64,000 bases of DNA, from assembly GCF_018129065.1 (NCBI RefSeq), contig NZ_JAAEDM010000008.1, positions 1-64,000 of the forward strand. Direction: 5' to 3'. The notes under the pieces are model-generated. The model saw nothing but the letters and a program-made list of their open reading frames with translations, did not search any database and was not told the DNA's origin. This DNA comes from Neoroseomonas soli. GTDB taxonomy: Bacteria > Pseudomonadota > Alphaproteobacteria > Acetobacterales > Acetobacteraceae. A program made the translations under genes and the position numbers. Position 1 is the stretch's first letter, and each line of letters begins with the position of its first letter. Below are positions 26,797-35,342 of the stretch, one piece after another.

Positions 26797-27032
26797 TGGA
26801 CCCGGCCGTTCTCGCCTGGGCGCTGGCGCAGCCGGCCGGCAGCCGCGCGGCAGTGCTGGCCGCGGCGTATACGGGTGGCACCACGCGCGTCGCCTTCGAC
26901 GGCCGCACAGTCGAATACCGCTCGCTGGATGAAATCGGGCGGGCGCTGGCGGTGCTGCACGCGGCGGAGAACAGCGCCGTGCGCCGCCCCAGCGTCACCT
27001 TCGCCAGCTTCTCGCGCGAGGGAAGCAGGTGA
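26796..27032 (+). CDS. gpW-like head-tail joining protein
   Basis: A 78-residue protein starting MDPAVLAWALAQPAGSRAA, with a beta-hairpin core (GGTTRVAFDGRTVEYRS) followed by LDEIGRALAVL. The alpha-beta-beta-alpha order, size and position just before the portal gene match lambda gpW, which completes the head vertex. Stop and start codons overlap on both sides. Confidence 0.65.
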   Translation: MDPAVLAWALAQPAGSRAAVLAAAYTGGTTRVAFDGRTVEYRSLDEIGRALAVLHAAENSAVRRPSVTFASFSREGSR

Positions 27033-28516
27033 TGGGCCGTCTCCGTGATGCATGGAATGTCCTGCGTGGCTACGCCGCCGCGCAGGACCACCGCGCCTCG
27101 GCCTGGGCGCCCTCCGGTGGCAGCGCCAACGCCGAGGTCGGCATGGCCGCGGCGACCGTCGCGCGGCGGGCCCGCGATGCCGTCCGCAACGATCCCTATG
27201 CCAGCCGCATCGTCGACCTGTGGACCGGCAACGCCGTCGGTGCCGGCATCACCACCCGCTGGCCCGACGATGCGCACGGCCGGGCGTGGCAGCGCTGGGC
27301 GGAGAGCACCGCCTGTGATGCCGAGGGGCGGCTGGATCTCTACGGCCTGCAGGCGCTGGCCATGCGTGCCGTTGTCGAGAGCGGCGAATGCTTCGTCCGC
27401 TTCCACATGGTGCAGCCCTCACCGGCGAACCCGATCGGGCTGCGGCTGCAGGTGCTGGAGAGCGACCACCTAGACGCGGCACGGAACGGCATGGTCGACG
27501 GCGCCGTGACCATCCAGGGCATCGCCCTCGGCGAGGCCGGCGAGCCGATCGGCTATTGGCTGCACCGCGTGCACCCCGGCGCCGCCTGGATCCTGCCGGG
27601 CGCCACCTGGCAGAGCAGCGAGCGGATCCCCGCGTCAGAGGTGCTCCACGTCTATCGCAAGCGCAGGCCCGGCCAGTTGCGCGACGTCTCCTGGCTCGCC
27701 CCAGTGCTGCTCCGCCTGCGCGACCTCGGCGACTACGAGGCTGCGCTGCTGATGAAGGCGAAGATCGAGGCGTGCCTTGCCGCGGTCGTCACCGAGGAAG
27801 GCGACGAGGCGCTGACCGGCGCCGCCGCCGGCCTGCTCCGCGACGCGCAGGGTCGCGCGGTGGAGAGCTTCGAGCCGGGGATGATCCTCTATCGTCGCGG
27901 CATGGGCTCGGTGGAGGTGGTGAACCCGAGTGGGGGAGGATCGCACACCGCCTTCGCCCGCCGTGCGCTCGAGGCGGCGGCTGTGGGCGCGGGCCTGACC
28001 TACGACCAGGTCTCGGGCGATCTCACCCAGGCGAACTACTCCTCGCTCCGCGCCGGCAAGATCGAGTTCCGCCGGCTCTGCGAGCAGGTGCAGTACGGCA
28101 TGCTCATCCCGATGCTGGTGCGGCCCATCGCGGAGCGCTTCCACCAGCAGGGCGCGCTGCTCGGGCTGTGGGGTGCCGACATGCTGGACGGCGTCAGCCA
28201 CGTCCCGCCGGCGCACGAGATGATCGACCCGCTGAAGGACACCACCGCCCTGATCGCCCAGGTCCGCGCCGGCTTCGTGCCGCAGCCGGAGGCGGCGGGG
28301 GCCTTCGGCTACGACTTCCGCGCGGCGGTGGAGATGATCCGCGAGGCCAACGCCCTGCTCGACGAGGCAGGCATTTCCCTCGACACCGATCCGCGCCGGG
28401 TTGCGAAGTCCGGCGCGGCGCAGGACGCGGCGCAGCTGGCCGCGATCGAGATCGCAGCGACAGGCGCGGCAGCTCCACTGCGGGAGGCACCCGTGAGCCA
28501 GGCGGCGCGGGGCTGA
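27032..28516 (+). CDS. Portal protein (lambda gpB family)
   Basis: A 494-residue protein. Family landmarks include RARDAVRNDPYASRIVDLW near the N-terminus, ESGECFVRF, a YDQVSGDLTQANYSSLRAG segment typical of lambda-type portals, and a charged C-terminus. It forms the dodecameric ring through which DNA is packaged and the tail is joined. GTG at 27029 and ATG at 27032 are adjacent. The ATG overlapping the gpW-like stop was chosen. Confidence 0.9.
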   Translation: MGRLRDAWNVLRGYAAAQDHRASAWAPSGGSANAEVGMAAATVARRARDAVRNDPYASRIVDLWTGNAVGAGITTRWPDDAHGRAWQRWAESTACDAEGRLDLYGLQALAMRAVVESGECFVRFHMVQPSPANPIGLRLQVLESDHLDAARNGMVDGAVTIQGIALGEAGEPIGYWLHRVHPGAAWILPGATWQSSERIPASEVLHVYRKRRPGQLRDVSWLAPVLLRLRDLGDYEAALLMKAKIEACLAAVVTEEGDEALTGAAAGLLRDAQGRAVESFEPGMILYRRGMGSVEVVNPSGGGSHTAFARRALEAAAVGAGLTYDQVSGDLTQANYSSLRAGKIEFRRLCEQVQYGMLIPMLVRPIAERFHQQGALLGLWGADMLDGVSHVPPAHEMIDPLKDTTALIAQVRAGFVPQPEAAGAFGYDFRAAVEMIREANALLDEAGISLDTDPRRVAKSGAAQDAAQLAAIEIAATGAAAPLREAPVSQAARG

Positions 28517-28565
28517 GCGCCGCTCATCCACAGATCATCCCGACCTTTTCCCCAGGGATATCCAC

Positions 28566-30653
28566 ATGACTGAGGTTATCGAACCGGGCGGCAGCGATGC
28601 CGCGCCGGAGCACGCTGCTGCGCCGGATCGACTTCCCACCGCTGGGCAGTCGATCGTCGCCCAGCGCGCCATCACCACGCCGGCCACCGTCGATCGCGCC
28701 GCGCGCACCGTCGAGGTGGTGTGGAGCACCGGCGCGCGCGCCCGCAACTTCGTGCCCGCTCTCGGCCTGATCACCGAGGAGCTGGAGATGTCGCCGAACG
28801 CGGTGCGGATGGATGCGCTCCGCTCCGGCCGCGCCCCGGTGCTCGACACGCATCGCCGCGGCGGTGCCAGGGATGTGCTGGGGCGGGTGGTCGCCGCCCG
28901 CCTCGAGCGCGGCCGCGGCTATGCCACGCTGCAGTTCTCGGCCGCCGCCGACGTCGAGCCGATCTGGCAGCGCATCGCCGATGGCACGCTGCGGGCGGTG
29001 AGCGTCGGCTATCGCGTCCACCGCTACGAGCCGCGGCCCGATGCCGCCACCGGCGAGACCGTCCATCGCGCGGTGGATTGGGAGCCCTTCGAGATCTCCG
29101 TCGTGCCGGTCCCGGTGGACCGCGATGCGGCGGTGCGTGGTGAGGCGCCGCAGGGCGCGCCCGCCATCGCAATCGAACCCGCCCTGCCTGACGAGGACAC
29201 CACCATGCCCGAGACGACGCCGGAGACCCCGGCCGCGCCGGCGCCGTCCGCGCCGCCCGCCACCCCGCCCCAGGAGCCGCCCACCGTGACTACCACGCCC
29301 GAGCCCACCCGCGCCGCGCCCGATCTCGATGCCGTGCGCGCGGAAGCCCAGCGCGCGGAGCGCGAGCGCATCGCCGGCATCGATGCCGCGGTCGAGGCGG
29401 CCCGCGCGCTGCTGCCGGCCGAGCGCATCACCCCAATCCGTGCCGAGGCCATCGCCCAGGGCTGGACCGGCGACCAGGCCCGTCGCGCCCTGTTCGACGC
29501 CTTGGTGACGCAGGGCCCGCGTCCTTCCATCCCCGCCCGCCCCGAAACCGGCCCGGGCCACGACGACCCGGCGCAGATCCTCGACGCCATGGCCGAGGCA
29601 CTCGCCGCCCGCGCCATGCCGGGCTACCAGCCCCAAGGGGAGAATGGTCGTTCGGGCCGCCACGCCGAGTTCATGGGCTGGCGCCCCTCCGACATGATCG
29701 GCGAACTGCTGCGGGCTCGCGGCGAGCGGGCCGTGCCCCGCAACCCGACGCTCCTGGCCGAGCGCGCCTTCCACACCAGCTCGGACTTCCCGCTGCTACT
29801 CGCGGCGGCGGCCAACAAGATGCTGCTCGCCGCCTACCAGCCGGCGCAGCCGACCTATCGCCAGATCTTCCTGCGCCGCGACTTCCGCGACTTCAAGCCG
29901 CACCGGCACCTGCGCATCGGCGACTTCCCGACCCTGCTGCCCCTCGCCGAGAACGGCGAGATCCAGGTCGGCACCATGTCCGAGAGCCAGGAGATCGTCC
30001 TGCTGCAGACCTTCGCGCGGCGTATCCGCGTCACGCGGCCGATGCTGGTCAACGACGACCTCGGCGCGTTCACGGACTTCGCCGCCGCCATCGGCCGGCG
30101 CGTCGCCGAGTTCGAGAACGCCACGGCCTACCAGCTGGTGAACAGCGCCAATGGCGACGGCCCGACGCTGACCACCGGCAGCGCGCCCGTGTTCGCCACC
30201 GGTGTGGCACGCGCCAACAAGGCCAGCACCGGCACGGTGCTCGACACCTCGACCATCGGCGCTGGTCGCACCGCCATCATGAAGCAGCGCACGCTGGATG
30301 GCCTGCCGATCTCCATGGGCCAGACCATGCGGCTGCTGGTCGGGCCGAACCTCGAACTCGCCGCCCGCCAGGCGACGGTGGTGGTGCAGGCGAGCGAAAT
30401 CGGCAAAGCGAACGTCTTTGCCGGCTTTGTGCAGCCGATCCTCGAGCCGCTGATCCAGGCGAACCGCTGGTACCTGTTCTCCGACCCGGTCGCTGCACCG
30501 GTCTATGTCTACGGCTATCTCAATGGGGCGGAGGGGCCGCAGGTGACCACCGGCCCGGTACAGGGCGCGGACGGCGTCGAGGTCAGCGTGATCTTCGACT
30601 TCGGCGTCGGCGCCATCGACTGGCGCGGCGCCTGGTTCAACCCGGGCACCTGA
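28566..30653 (+). CDS. Prohead protease-major capsid fusion protein
   Basis: A 695-residue protein. Residues 30-200 are an HK97-type prohead protease (RAPVLDTHRRGGARDVLGRV, LRAVSVGYRVHRYE, VDWEPFEISVVPVPVDRDA), with the catalytic His in DTHRR and Ser in AVSVGY. A Pro/Thr/Ala-rich, then charged, linker (about 210-300) fits a scaffold-like segment. Residues 350-695 form the HK97-fold major capsid protein. The fusion is known in this phage group and lets protease, scaffold and shell assemble from one chain that is then cleaved. Confidence 0.85.
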   Translation: MTEVIEPGGSDAAPEHAAAPDRLPTAGQSIVAQRAITTPATVDRAARTVEVVWSTGARARNFVPALGLITEELEMSPNAVRMDALRSGRAPVLDTHRRGGARDVLGRVVAARLERGRGYATLQFSAAADVEPIWQRIADGTLRAVSVGYRVHRYEPRPDAATGETVHRAVDWEPFEISVVPVPVDRDAAVRGEAPQGAPAIAIEPALPDEDTTMPETTPETPAAPAPSAPPATPPQEPPTVTTTPEPTRAAPDLDAVRAEAQRAERERIAGIDAAVEAARALLPAERITPIRAEAIAQGWTGDQARRALFDALVTQGPRPSIPARPETGPGHDDPAQILDAMAEALAARAMPGYQPQGENGRSGRHAEFMGWRPSDMIGELLRARGERAVPRNPTLLAERAFHTSSDFPLLLAAAANKMLLAAYQPAQPTYRQIFLRRDFRDFKPHRHLRIGDFPTLLPLAENGEIQVGTMSESQEIVLLQTFARRIRVTRPMLVNDDLGAFTDFAAAIGRRVAEFENATAYQLVNSANGDGPTLTTGSAPVFATGVARANKASTGTVLDTSTIGAGRTAIMKQRTLDGLPISMGQTMRLLVGPNLELAARQATVVVQASEIGKANVFAGFVQPILEPLIQANRWYLFSDPVAAPVYVYGYLNGAEGPQVTTGPVQGADGVEVSVIFDFGVGAIDWRGAWFNPGT

Positions 30654-30681
30654 TCCTTCCCACCACGCAGCAGCTCCGTCG

Positions 30682-30703
30682 AGGGCGCCCTGCGGGGCGC
30701 CTT
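30682..30703 (+). terminator. Stem-loop between capsid and decoration genes
   Basis: GGCGCC (30684-30689) pairs with GGCGCC (30696-30701), extended by C90-G95 inside and A82-T703 with a wobble pair outside. It lies in the 72-base gap after the capsid gene. Without a U-run it is more likely an RNA-processing or partial attenuation element than a full terminator. Confidence 0.35.
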
Positions 30704-30725
30704 CGGCGTTTCAGGAGACCCTCTC

Positions 30726-31076
30726 ATGCGCAACTGCATCCGCCCCGACGCGCGCTCCATCCCGATGGTGGTGCCCTATGCCGGCGGGATCTTCTCCGGC
30801 CAGGGCATGCTGGTCGGCGCCTTCTTCGGCGTCGCGGCCTCCGACGCCGCGCAGAACGCCAGCGTCGAGTGCGAGACCCGCGGCGAGTTCGAGCTGACCA
30901 AGGAGCCCGCGCTCGCCATCAGCCAGGGTGTGCGGGTGTTCTGGGACAATACCAACCGCCGCATCACCACCACCGCGACCGGCAACTTCCAGGTCGGGCT
31001 CTGCACCGTCGCCGCACTGGCGGCCGATGCCACGGTGCGGGTGATGCTGGCCCGCGTTCCGGCGAGCGGCGCATGA
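30726..31076 (+). CDS. DUF2190 capsid decoration-like protein
   Basis: A 116-residue protein with the DUF2190 pattern: IPMVVPYAGGIFSGQGMLVG, then FFGVAASDAA, then VECETRGEFELTK and VRVFWDN. The family members are small virion proteins next to the major capsid gene, thought to stabilise the shell. It overlaps the endolysin-like gene by four bases. Confidence 0.75.
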   Translation: MRNCIRPDARSIPMVVPYAGGIFSGQGMLVGAFFGVAASDAAQNASVECETRGEFELTKEPALAISQGVRVFWDNTNRRITTTATGNFQVGLCTVAALAADATVRVMLARVPASGA

Positions 31077-31714
31077 GCCGCATCGATCCCAAGGCCACAC
31101 GGGGCTATCGCAACCGCAACCCCGGCAATATCGAGCATGTCCCTGCCAACAAATGGCAGGGGCTCGCCGAACCGCCCTCGGACGGGCGCTTCTGCCGGTT
31201 CGTCAGCCACGAGCATGGCATCCGCGCCCTGGCCGCCCTGCTCACCACCTACCACGACCGCCATGGCCTGCGCACGGTACGGCGGATCATCGACCGTTGG
31301 GCACCACCCCGGGAGAACGACACCGGCGCCTATGTCGCGGTGGTGGCGGGGCGCGTGGGGGTCGGCGCCGACGATCCGGTCGACCTGCACCGGCACGACC
31401 AGCTCCGCCCCATGGTCGAGGCCATCATCGCCCATGAATGCGCCGGGCTCGCCTATCCGGCCGGCGTCATCGACCGCGCCCTGACCCTGGCTGGCGTGCC
31501 GCCGCCCGCTCCGGCGACGCTGCGGCAGGTCGCCACCACCACCGGCACCGGCCGTGGAGCCATGGCCGTCGGTGTGGCCGGCATGGCGACCGTCGCCGCC
31601 CAGGCGGCACCCGCCATCCAGGCGCTCGGCGGCCTGGCGCCGATGGTCGCCATCGCGGTGATCCTCGCCGCCATCCTCGGCGTTCTGCTCTGGCGCCTGC
31701 GGCAGCCCGCATGA
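31073..31714 (+). CDS. Lysozyme-like virion/endolysin protein with C-terminal membrane segment
   Basis: A 213-residue protein. The start (GYRNRNPGNIEHVPANKWQG, then GRFCRFVSHEHGIRALAALL) matches the structural protein P5/lytic transglycosylase-like family, whose pattern is RNxNPGNIR...W.G...F.....G.RA. Near the C-terminus is a hydrophobic helix (MVAIAVILAAILGVLLW), which could anchor it or act as a signal-arrest-release element. The spanin-like genes directly follow, so it is the likely cell-wall hydrolase of the phage. Catalytic residues were not identified. Confidence 0.65.
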   Translation: MSRIDPKATRGYRNRNPGNIEHVPANKWQGLAEPPSDGRFCRFVSHEHGIRALAALLTTYHDRHGLRTVRRIIDRWAPPRENDTGAYVAVVAGRVGVGADDPVDLHRHDQLRPMVEAIIAHECAGLAYPAGVIDRALTLAGVPPPAPATLRQVATTTGTGRGAMAVGVAGMATVAAQAAPAIQALGGLAPMVAIAVILAAILGVLLWRLRQPA

Positions 31715-31944
31715 CCGCGCTGTTCGCCGCCCTGTGGTCCCGCATGGGCGGCTGGGTCGCGGCCGCCCTCGCGGGCGCCGGCGCGGTGCTCGCCCTGCTG
31801 GCCGTCGGCCGACGGCGGGGTCGCGCCGAGGCGGAACAGCAGGCAGCACGCGATGCCCTGCAGGCAAGGGAGAGAGCCGATGCGGCATCTGCCGAGTATC
31901 GCGCTGATGGCGCTGCTGACCGCCTGCGCTCCGGTCGGTTCTGA
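31711..31944 (+). CDS. Rz-like inner-membrane spanin
   Basis: A 77-residue protein with one N-terminal transmembrane helix (WVAAALAGAGAVLALLAVG). A charged coiled-coil tail follows (RGRAEAEQQAARDALQAR). This is the layout of i-spanins. The lipoprotein gene that follows starts inside it in the +1 frame, as Rz1 does in Rz. It overlaps the endolysin-like gene by four bases (ATGA). Confidence 0.65.
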   Translation: MTALFAALWSRMGGWVAAALAGAGAVLALLAVGRRRGRAEAEQQAARDALQARERADAASAEYRADGAADRLRSGRF

Positions 31945-32098
31945 GCCGGCCTGCTTCGCGCTGGTGCCGTATTCCCCTGCTGTGCAGGTTCAGGCCGCGG
32001 AGGAACTGACGGCGCTGCCCACTGGATCGGTCCTGGCGCGCATGATCGACGACTATGGCGATCTGCGCGCCCGCATCCGCGGAGCCTGCGGGCGATGA
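31880..32098 (+). CDS. Rz1-like outer-membrane lipoprotein spanin
   Basis: A 72-residue lipoprotein whose signal ends in the lipobox LLTAC (MRHLPSIALMALLTAC). Its first 65 bases overlap the i-spanin gene in another frame. It is less proline-rich than classic Rz1, but the size, lipobox and overlap fit an o-spanin that would bridge to the inner-membrane partner and fuse the membranes at lysis. Confidence 0.6.
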   Translation: MRHLPSIALMALLTACAPVGSEPACFALVPYSPAVQVQAAEELTALPTGSVLARMIDDYGDLRARIRGACGR

Positions 32099-32403
32099 GC
32101 GCCTTCGCCGACGCGATGGGGGCGCTGGTCGCCGATGCGAACCTTGGGGTCGACGCCGTCTATCAGCAGGGCGGCACGGGAGCGCCAGTCAGTATCCGCG
32201 TCCTGCGCTCCTCGCCCGACCGTGTCGCCGACGCCTTCGGTACCGAGATCCTTGCCGCGACTGACATCCTTTCAGTCGCCATCGCCGCCCTGCCCGACGT
32301 CGCCGCCGGCGACAGCTTCGGCCTTGGCCCGGATCTGCTCACCGTCAGCCACGCCGAGCGCGACGCCTCCGGCACCGCCTGGCGCGTGCTCTGCCAGCGA
32401 TAG
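32095..32403 (+). CDS. Head-tail joining protein
   Basis: A 102-residue protein starting MSAFADAMGALVADAN. The pattern AVYQQGGTGAPVSIRVLR and DVAAGDSFGLG, then LTVSHAERDASGTAWRVLC, fits the gpFII/ATP-binding sugar-transporter-like head-tail joining family. It overlaps the spanin gene by four bases. In lambda-like phages a protein of this kind docks the tail to the head. Confidence 0.65.
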   Translation: MSAFADAMGALVADANLGVDAVYQQGGTGAPVSIRVLRSSPDRVADAFGTEILAATDILSVAIAALPDVAAGDSFGLGPDLLTVSHAERDASGTAWRVLCQR

Positions 32404-32415
32404 GAGCCCCACCCC

Positions 32416-32736
32416 ATGCCGCAGAATGCTCTCACCCTGCTGGAGATCCTGCGCGACCTGCTGCTCGGCGCCGCGGCCGGCCTCGCCGGCGGGTTCGTGC
32501 GCTGGAACAACCCGGAGCGCCGCCGCTTCGGCTGGTGCCTCGCCTGGGAGGTGCCCTCCGCCGCGCTGGTCGGCAGCGCAGGTTATGCCCTCGGCGGCTT
32601 CCTCGAGTTCAATGAGTACGGCCGGTTCCTCTTTGCCTTCGTGTTCGGCTACCTCGGTCAGGCTGCGCTGCATGACCTGGCCGTGGCGATCATCCGCCAT
32701 CGCACCGGCCTGCCGCCCGGCAGCGGCACCCCGTGA
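32416..32736 (+). CDS. Holin-like membrane protein
   Basis: A 106-residue protein with about three membrane helices (LLEILRDLLLGAAAGLAGGF, EVPSAALVGSAGYALGGFL, FLFAFVFGYLGQAALHDLAV) and a short basic C-terminus. Its size, topology and neighbouring lysis genes make a holin the best call. It starts 12 bases after the joining gene and shares a GTGA overlap with the next gene. Confidence 0.6.
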   Translation: MPQNALTLLEILRDLLLGAAAGLAGGFVRWNNPERRRFGWCLAWEVPSAALVGSAGYALGGFLEFNEYGRFLFAFVFGYLGQAALHDLAVAIIRHRTGLPPGSGTP

Positions 32737-33461
32737 GGCTCGCCGCCCGCATCGTCGGCGATCTGCGCCAGGTCCTTGCGGCCGAGGTCCGTGCCGGCGA
32801 GCGCGCGGCGATGACGGCGATCCGCGCCGAGACCGAGCAGGTCAAGCAGGAGCTGCGGCGGCAGGTCACCAGCAGCTTCGGCGGCAATGCGCGGGGGATC
32901 GCCCATGCCTGGCGCTCGCAGGTGTTTCCGCGCTCGGGGCAGTCGCTCCGCCCCGCCGGGCTCGTCTGGACCAAGGTGCCCAACGTCATCGACGCCTTCG
33001 AGCGCGGCGCACTGATCCGCGCCAAGGGCGGGCGAAAGTTCCTGGCGATCCCGACCGGCTTCAATGCGGCACGGGGACGCAGGGGTCGCGGCGAGAAGGG
33101 CCTGCGGGTGACGCCGATGCAGATGGTCGCCTCCGGCCAGGCATTCCTACGGCCGTTCCAGTCGGGACGGGGCTTCCTGTGGTGCCTACCGCTGCGGCAG
33201 GGCGAGCAGGCCGGCCGGCGTCGGCGGACGCGCCTCGTCGCCGGCGGCCTCACCGAGATCGGCACCGGCAATCGCAAGGGCCGCGAGGCCTGGGCGCGCG
33301 GCATGCTCGCCCGCGGCATGGTGCCGATGTTCCTGCTCCTGCCGCAGGTGAAGCTCGCCAAGCGGCTGGACGTGAAGGGTGCGGCGGAGCGCGGCCTGCG
33401 CCGGCTGCCGGGGCGCTTCGTCGCGGCCTGGGAGCGCGAGAGCGGGAGGGCGGCGCCATGA
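32733..33461 (+). CDS. DUF6441-like tail/neck protein
   Basis: A 242-residue basic protein (many Arg/Lys, e.g. RRRRTRLVAGG) starting with GTG inside the upstream stop. The central part includes VWTKVPNVIDAFERGALIRA and a phage tail-completion-like pattern. It resembles DUF6441 proteins found at this position in alphaproteobacterial siphophages, where minor head-tail proteins lie. The function is not established. Confidence 0.6.
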   Translation: MRLAARIVGDLRQVLAAEVRAGERAAMTAIRAETEQVKQELRRQVTSSFGGNARGIAHAWRSQVFPRSGQSLRPAGLVWTKVPNVIDAFERGALIRAKGGRKFLAIPTGFNAARGRRGRGEKGLRVTPMQMVASGQAFLRPFQSGRGFLWCLPLRQGEQAGRRRRTRLVAGGLTEIGTGNRKGREAWARGMLARGMVPMFLLLPQVKLAKRLDVKGAAERGLRRLPGRFVAAWERESGRAAP

Positions 33462-33904
33462 GCGTGCGGGAGGCTGCCATCGCGGCGCTGCACGGCCAGC
33501 TCACCACAGCCTTGGCCGGCAGGAATCCAGCGCCGCTGCTCCTGCGCGGCGAGACCTTGCCGCAGCGCCTGCCGCCGGGCGGGCTGGTCGTCATCCGCGA
33601 CGGCGAGACGGTCGAGGAGACGGCGATCCTGTCGCCGCTCGCCTGGGCGATCGAGCATCGCGCCGAGGTCGAGGTCACCGTCGCCGGTGCGACGCCAGCA
33701 GCAAGGAACGCTCAGCTTGACGCCCTGCTGGTGGCGATCGCCGCCGCGATCACCGCCGACCGCACCCTCGGCGGCGCGGTGGAATGGGCGCAGCCCGGTG
33801 CGCCCGGCTTCGAGGACGTCGAGTTCGAGGGTGGCGCCGCGGCCCGCGCTGCCTCGGTCCCTGTCACGCTGTTCTTCACTGTCGCCGGCTCACCGCTGGC
33901 CTGA
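33458..33904 (+). CDS. Tail terminator-like protein
   Basis: A 148-residue protein (MSVREAAIAALHGQLTTAL, LAWAIEHRAEVEVTVAG, LDALLVAIAAAITADRTLGG). The alpha/beta order, size and position before the tail-tube gene match tail terminators such as lambda gpU, which cap the tube and set its length with the tape measure. It overlaps the previous gene by four bases. Confidence 0.6.
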   Translation: MSVREAAIAALHGQLTTALAGRNPAPLLLRGETLPQRLPPGGLVVIRDGETVEETAILSPLAWAIEHRAEVEVTVAGATPAARNAQLDALLVAIAAAITADRTLGGAVEWAQPGAPGFEDVEFEGGAAARAASVPVTLFFTVAGSPLA

Positions 33905-33938
33905 CGCTTCCTCCTCTCGCTGATCCCGGAGATCCCCG

Positions 33939-34895
33939 ATGCCCCGTGCCATCGGCGCCAATTGCCGTCTGCTCATGATCCCCGAGGCGACCTACGGCAC
34001 CGCGCCCGCGGGGGACTGGCTGCGCATGCCGTTCCTGTCCTGCGACCTTGGCGCCGAGCAGCCACTGCTCGATGCTGACGTCATCGGCGTCGGCAGCAGC
34101 CGCGATCCGGCCGCCCCCTTCCTCGACACCGTCACCGTGCAGGGTCAGGCGGTTGTGCCGGTCGACCTCAACAACATCGGCCACTGGCTGCGCCTGCTGC
34201 TCGGTGCGCCGACCACCACCGGCACCAGCCCGAACTTCATCCACAGCTTTGGCTCGGGCGCCGCCGCACTGCCGTCCAACAGCATCGAGATCGGCTACCC
34301 CGACGTGCCGAACTACGACCTCTGCACCGGGGTGCGGGCCGACACGCTGGAGATCGATTTCTCGCCCACCGGCCCTGCCACCGCGACCTTCGGGTTGATG
34401 GGGCAGGGCTCGACGCGCGGTGCCGCGAGCGCGGGCGGCACGCCGACCAGCGCCGCCTACACCGCCTTCAACAAGGCGCAGGGGGCGGTCACCCGCAACG
34501 GCTCCGCGCTCGCCCAGGTGACGGGCGCACGGCTGACCTACGCCAACGGCATGGAGATGGTGCGCACCATCCGCGCCGATCGAAAGGTGGAGGGCGTGGA
34601 TCCCGGCATTGCGCGCGCCACCGGCCAGATCACCGCGCGCTTCGCGGACACCACACTGCTCACCCAGGCGCAGGACAACGCGCCGGCGGAGTTCGCCTTC
34701 AGCTATGCGATTGACGCCAATCGCAGCCTGACCTTCACGCTGCACGAGGTCTACCTGGCGCTCGCCAAGACGCCGGTCGAAGGGCCGGGAGGGGTCGAGG
34801 CGAGCTTCGAGTTCCGCGCGACCTTCAATGCGACGGCGACGCGCATGATGACGGCCGTGCTCAAGAACCAACAGGCCGCAGCCGGATACGCGTGA
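33939..34895 (+). CDS. Major tail tube protein
   Basis: A 318-residue protein with a beta-rich pattern and LLMIPEATYGTAPAGDWLRM near its start, a signature of phage tail tube proteins of the DUF6246/tail-tube type. Late segments (EGVDPGIARATGQITARFAD, SFEFRATFNATATRMMTAVL) fit a tube fold. Copies of it stack to form the tail, whose length is set by the tape measure downstream. The intervening genes at 34899-35595 are a toxin-antitoxin insertion on the other strand. Confidence 0.75.
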   Translation: MPRAIGANCRLLMIPEATYGTAPAGDWLRMPFLSCDLGAEQPLLDADVIGVGSSRDPAAPFLDTVTVQGQAVVPVDLNNIGHWLRLLLGAPTTTGTSPNFIHSFGSGAAALPSNSIEIGYPDVPNYDLCTGVRADTLEIDFSPTGPATATFGLMGQGSTRGAASAGGTPTSAAYTAFNKAQGAVTRNGSALAQVTGARLTYANGMEMVRTIRADRKVEGVDPGIARATGQITARFADTTLLTQAQDNAPAEFAFSYAIDANRSLTFTLHEVYLALAKTPVEGPGGVEASFEFRATFNATATRMMTAVLKNQQAAAGYA

Positions 34896-34898
34896 CGG

Positions 34899-35342
34899 CT
34901 ATTCCGTGCGCCGGATCGTTCGCGCACCTTTCCGGGCGCGCCACGCCGCAAAGGCCTGCCGGATCGTCGCCATCAGCGCATGCGGCAGGCTACCATAGAC
35001 GAAATCATTCTCGCCGGTGTCCGGGCGACGGAGATCCGGCCCCGGCCAGGCAAAGACGTTCGCCTCTGTCACCACCACCCAGCACGGCTCCGATTGCAGC
35101 CCGAGCCGCGCTCGGGTGGCAGCTGGGATCTCGACACCGGCTCCGTCCTCGACGGGCGCCGTCGAGGTGATGGGGAACACCACCACTTCGTCACGACCGT
35201 TCTCGCCGCGCAGCAGGGCGACCACGGCCGCCGGCCGATCCTTGCTGCCCTCTTCGCGACCGGCCGCGTGCTCGTGGCTCCACAGATACGCGTAACGGAT
35301 CACATCGCCGATAACCGGCAGCGTCGGCTTATCGGACCTCAT
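34899..35342 (-). CDS. PemK/MazF-family toxin
   Basis: A 147-residue protein of the PemK/MazF fold: a start with GDVIRYAYLWSHE, then DRPAAVVALLRG and VVVFPITSTAP, and a C-terminal helix (ALMATIRQAFAAWRARKG). Such toxins are sequence-specific mRNA ribonucleases. Its start overlaps the stop of the antitoxin gene by 14 bases, a normal arrangement. It is on the minus strand between the tail-tube and chaperone genes. Confidence 0.75.
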   Translation of the reverse strand: MRSDKPTLPVIGDVIRYAYLWSHEHAAGREEGSKDRPAAVVALLRGENGRDEVVVFPITSTAPVEDGAGVEIPAATRARLGLQSEPCWVVVTEANVFAWPGPDLRRPDTGENDFVYGSLPHALMATIRQAFAAWRARKGARTIRRTE

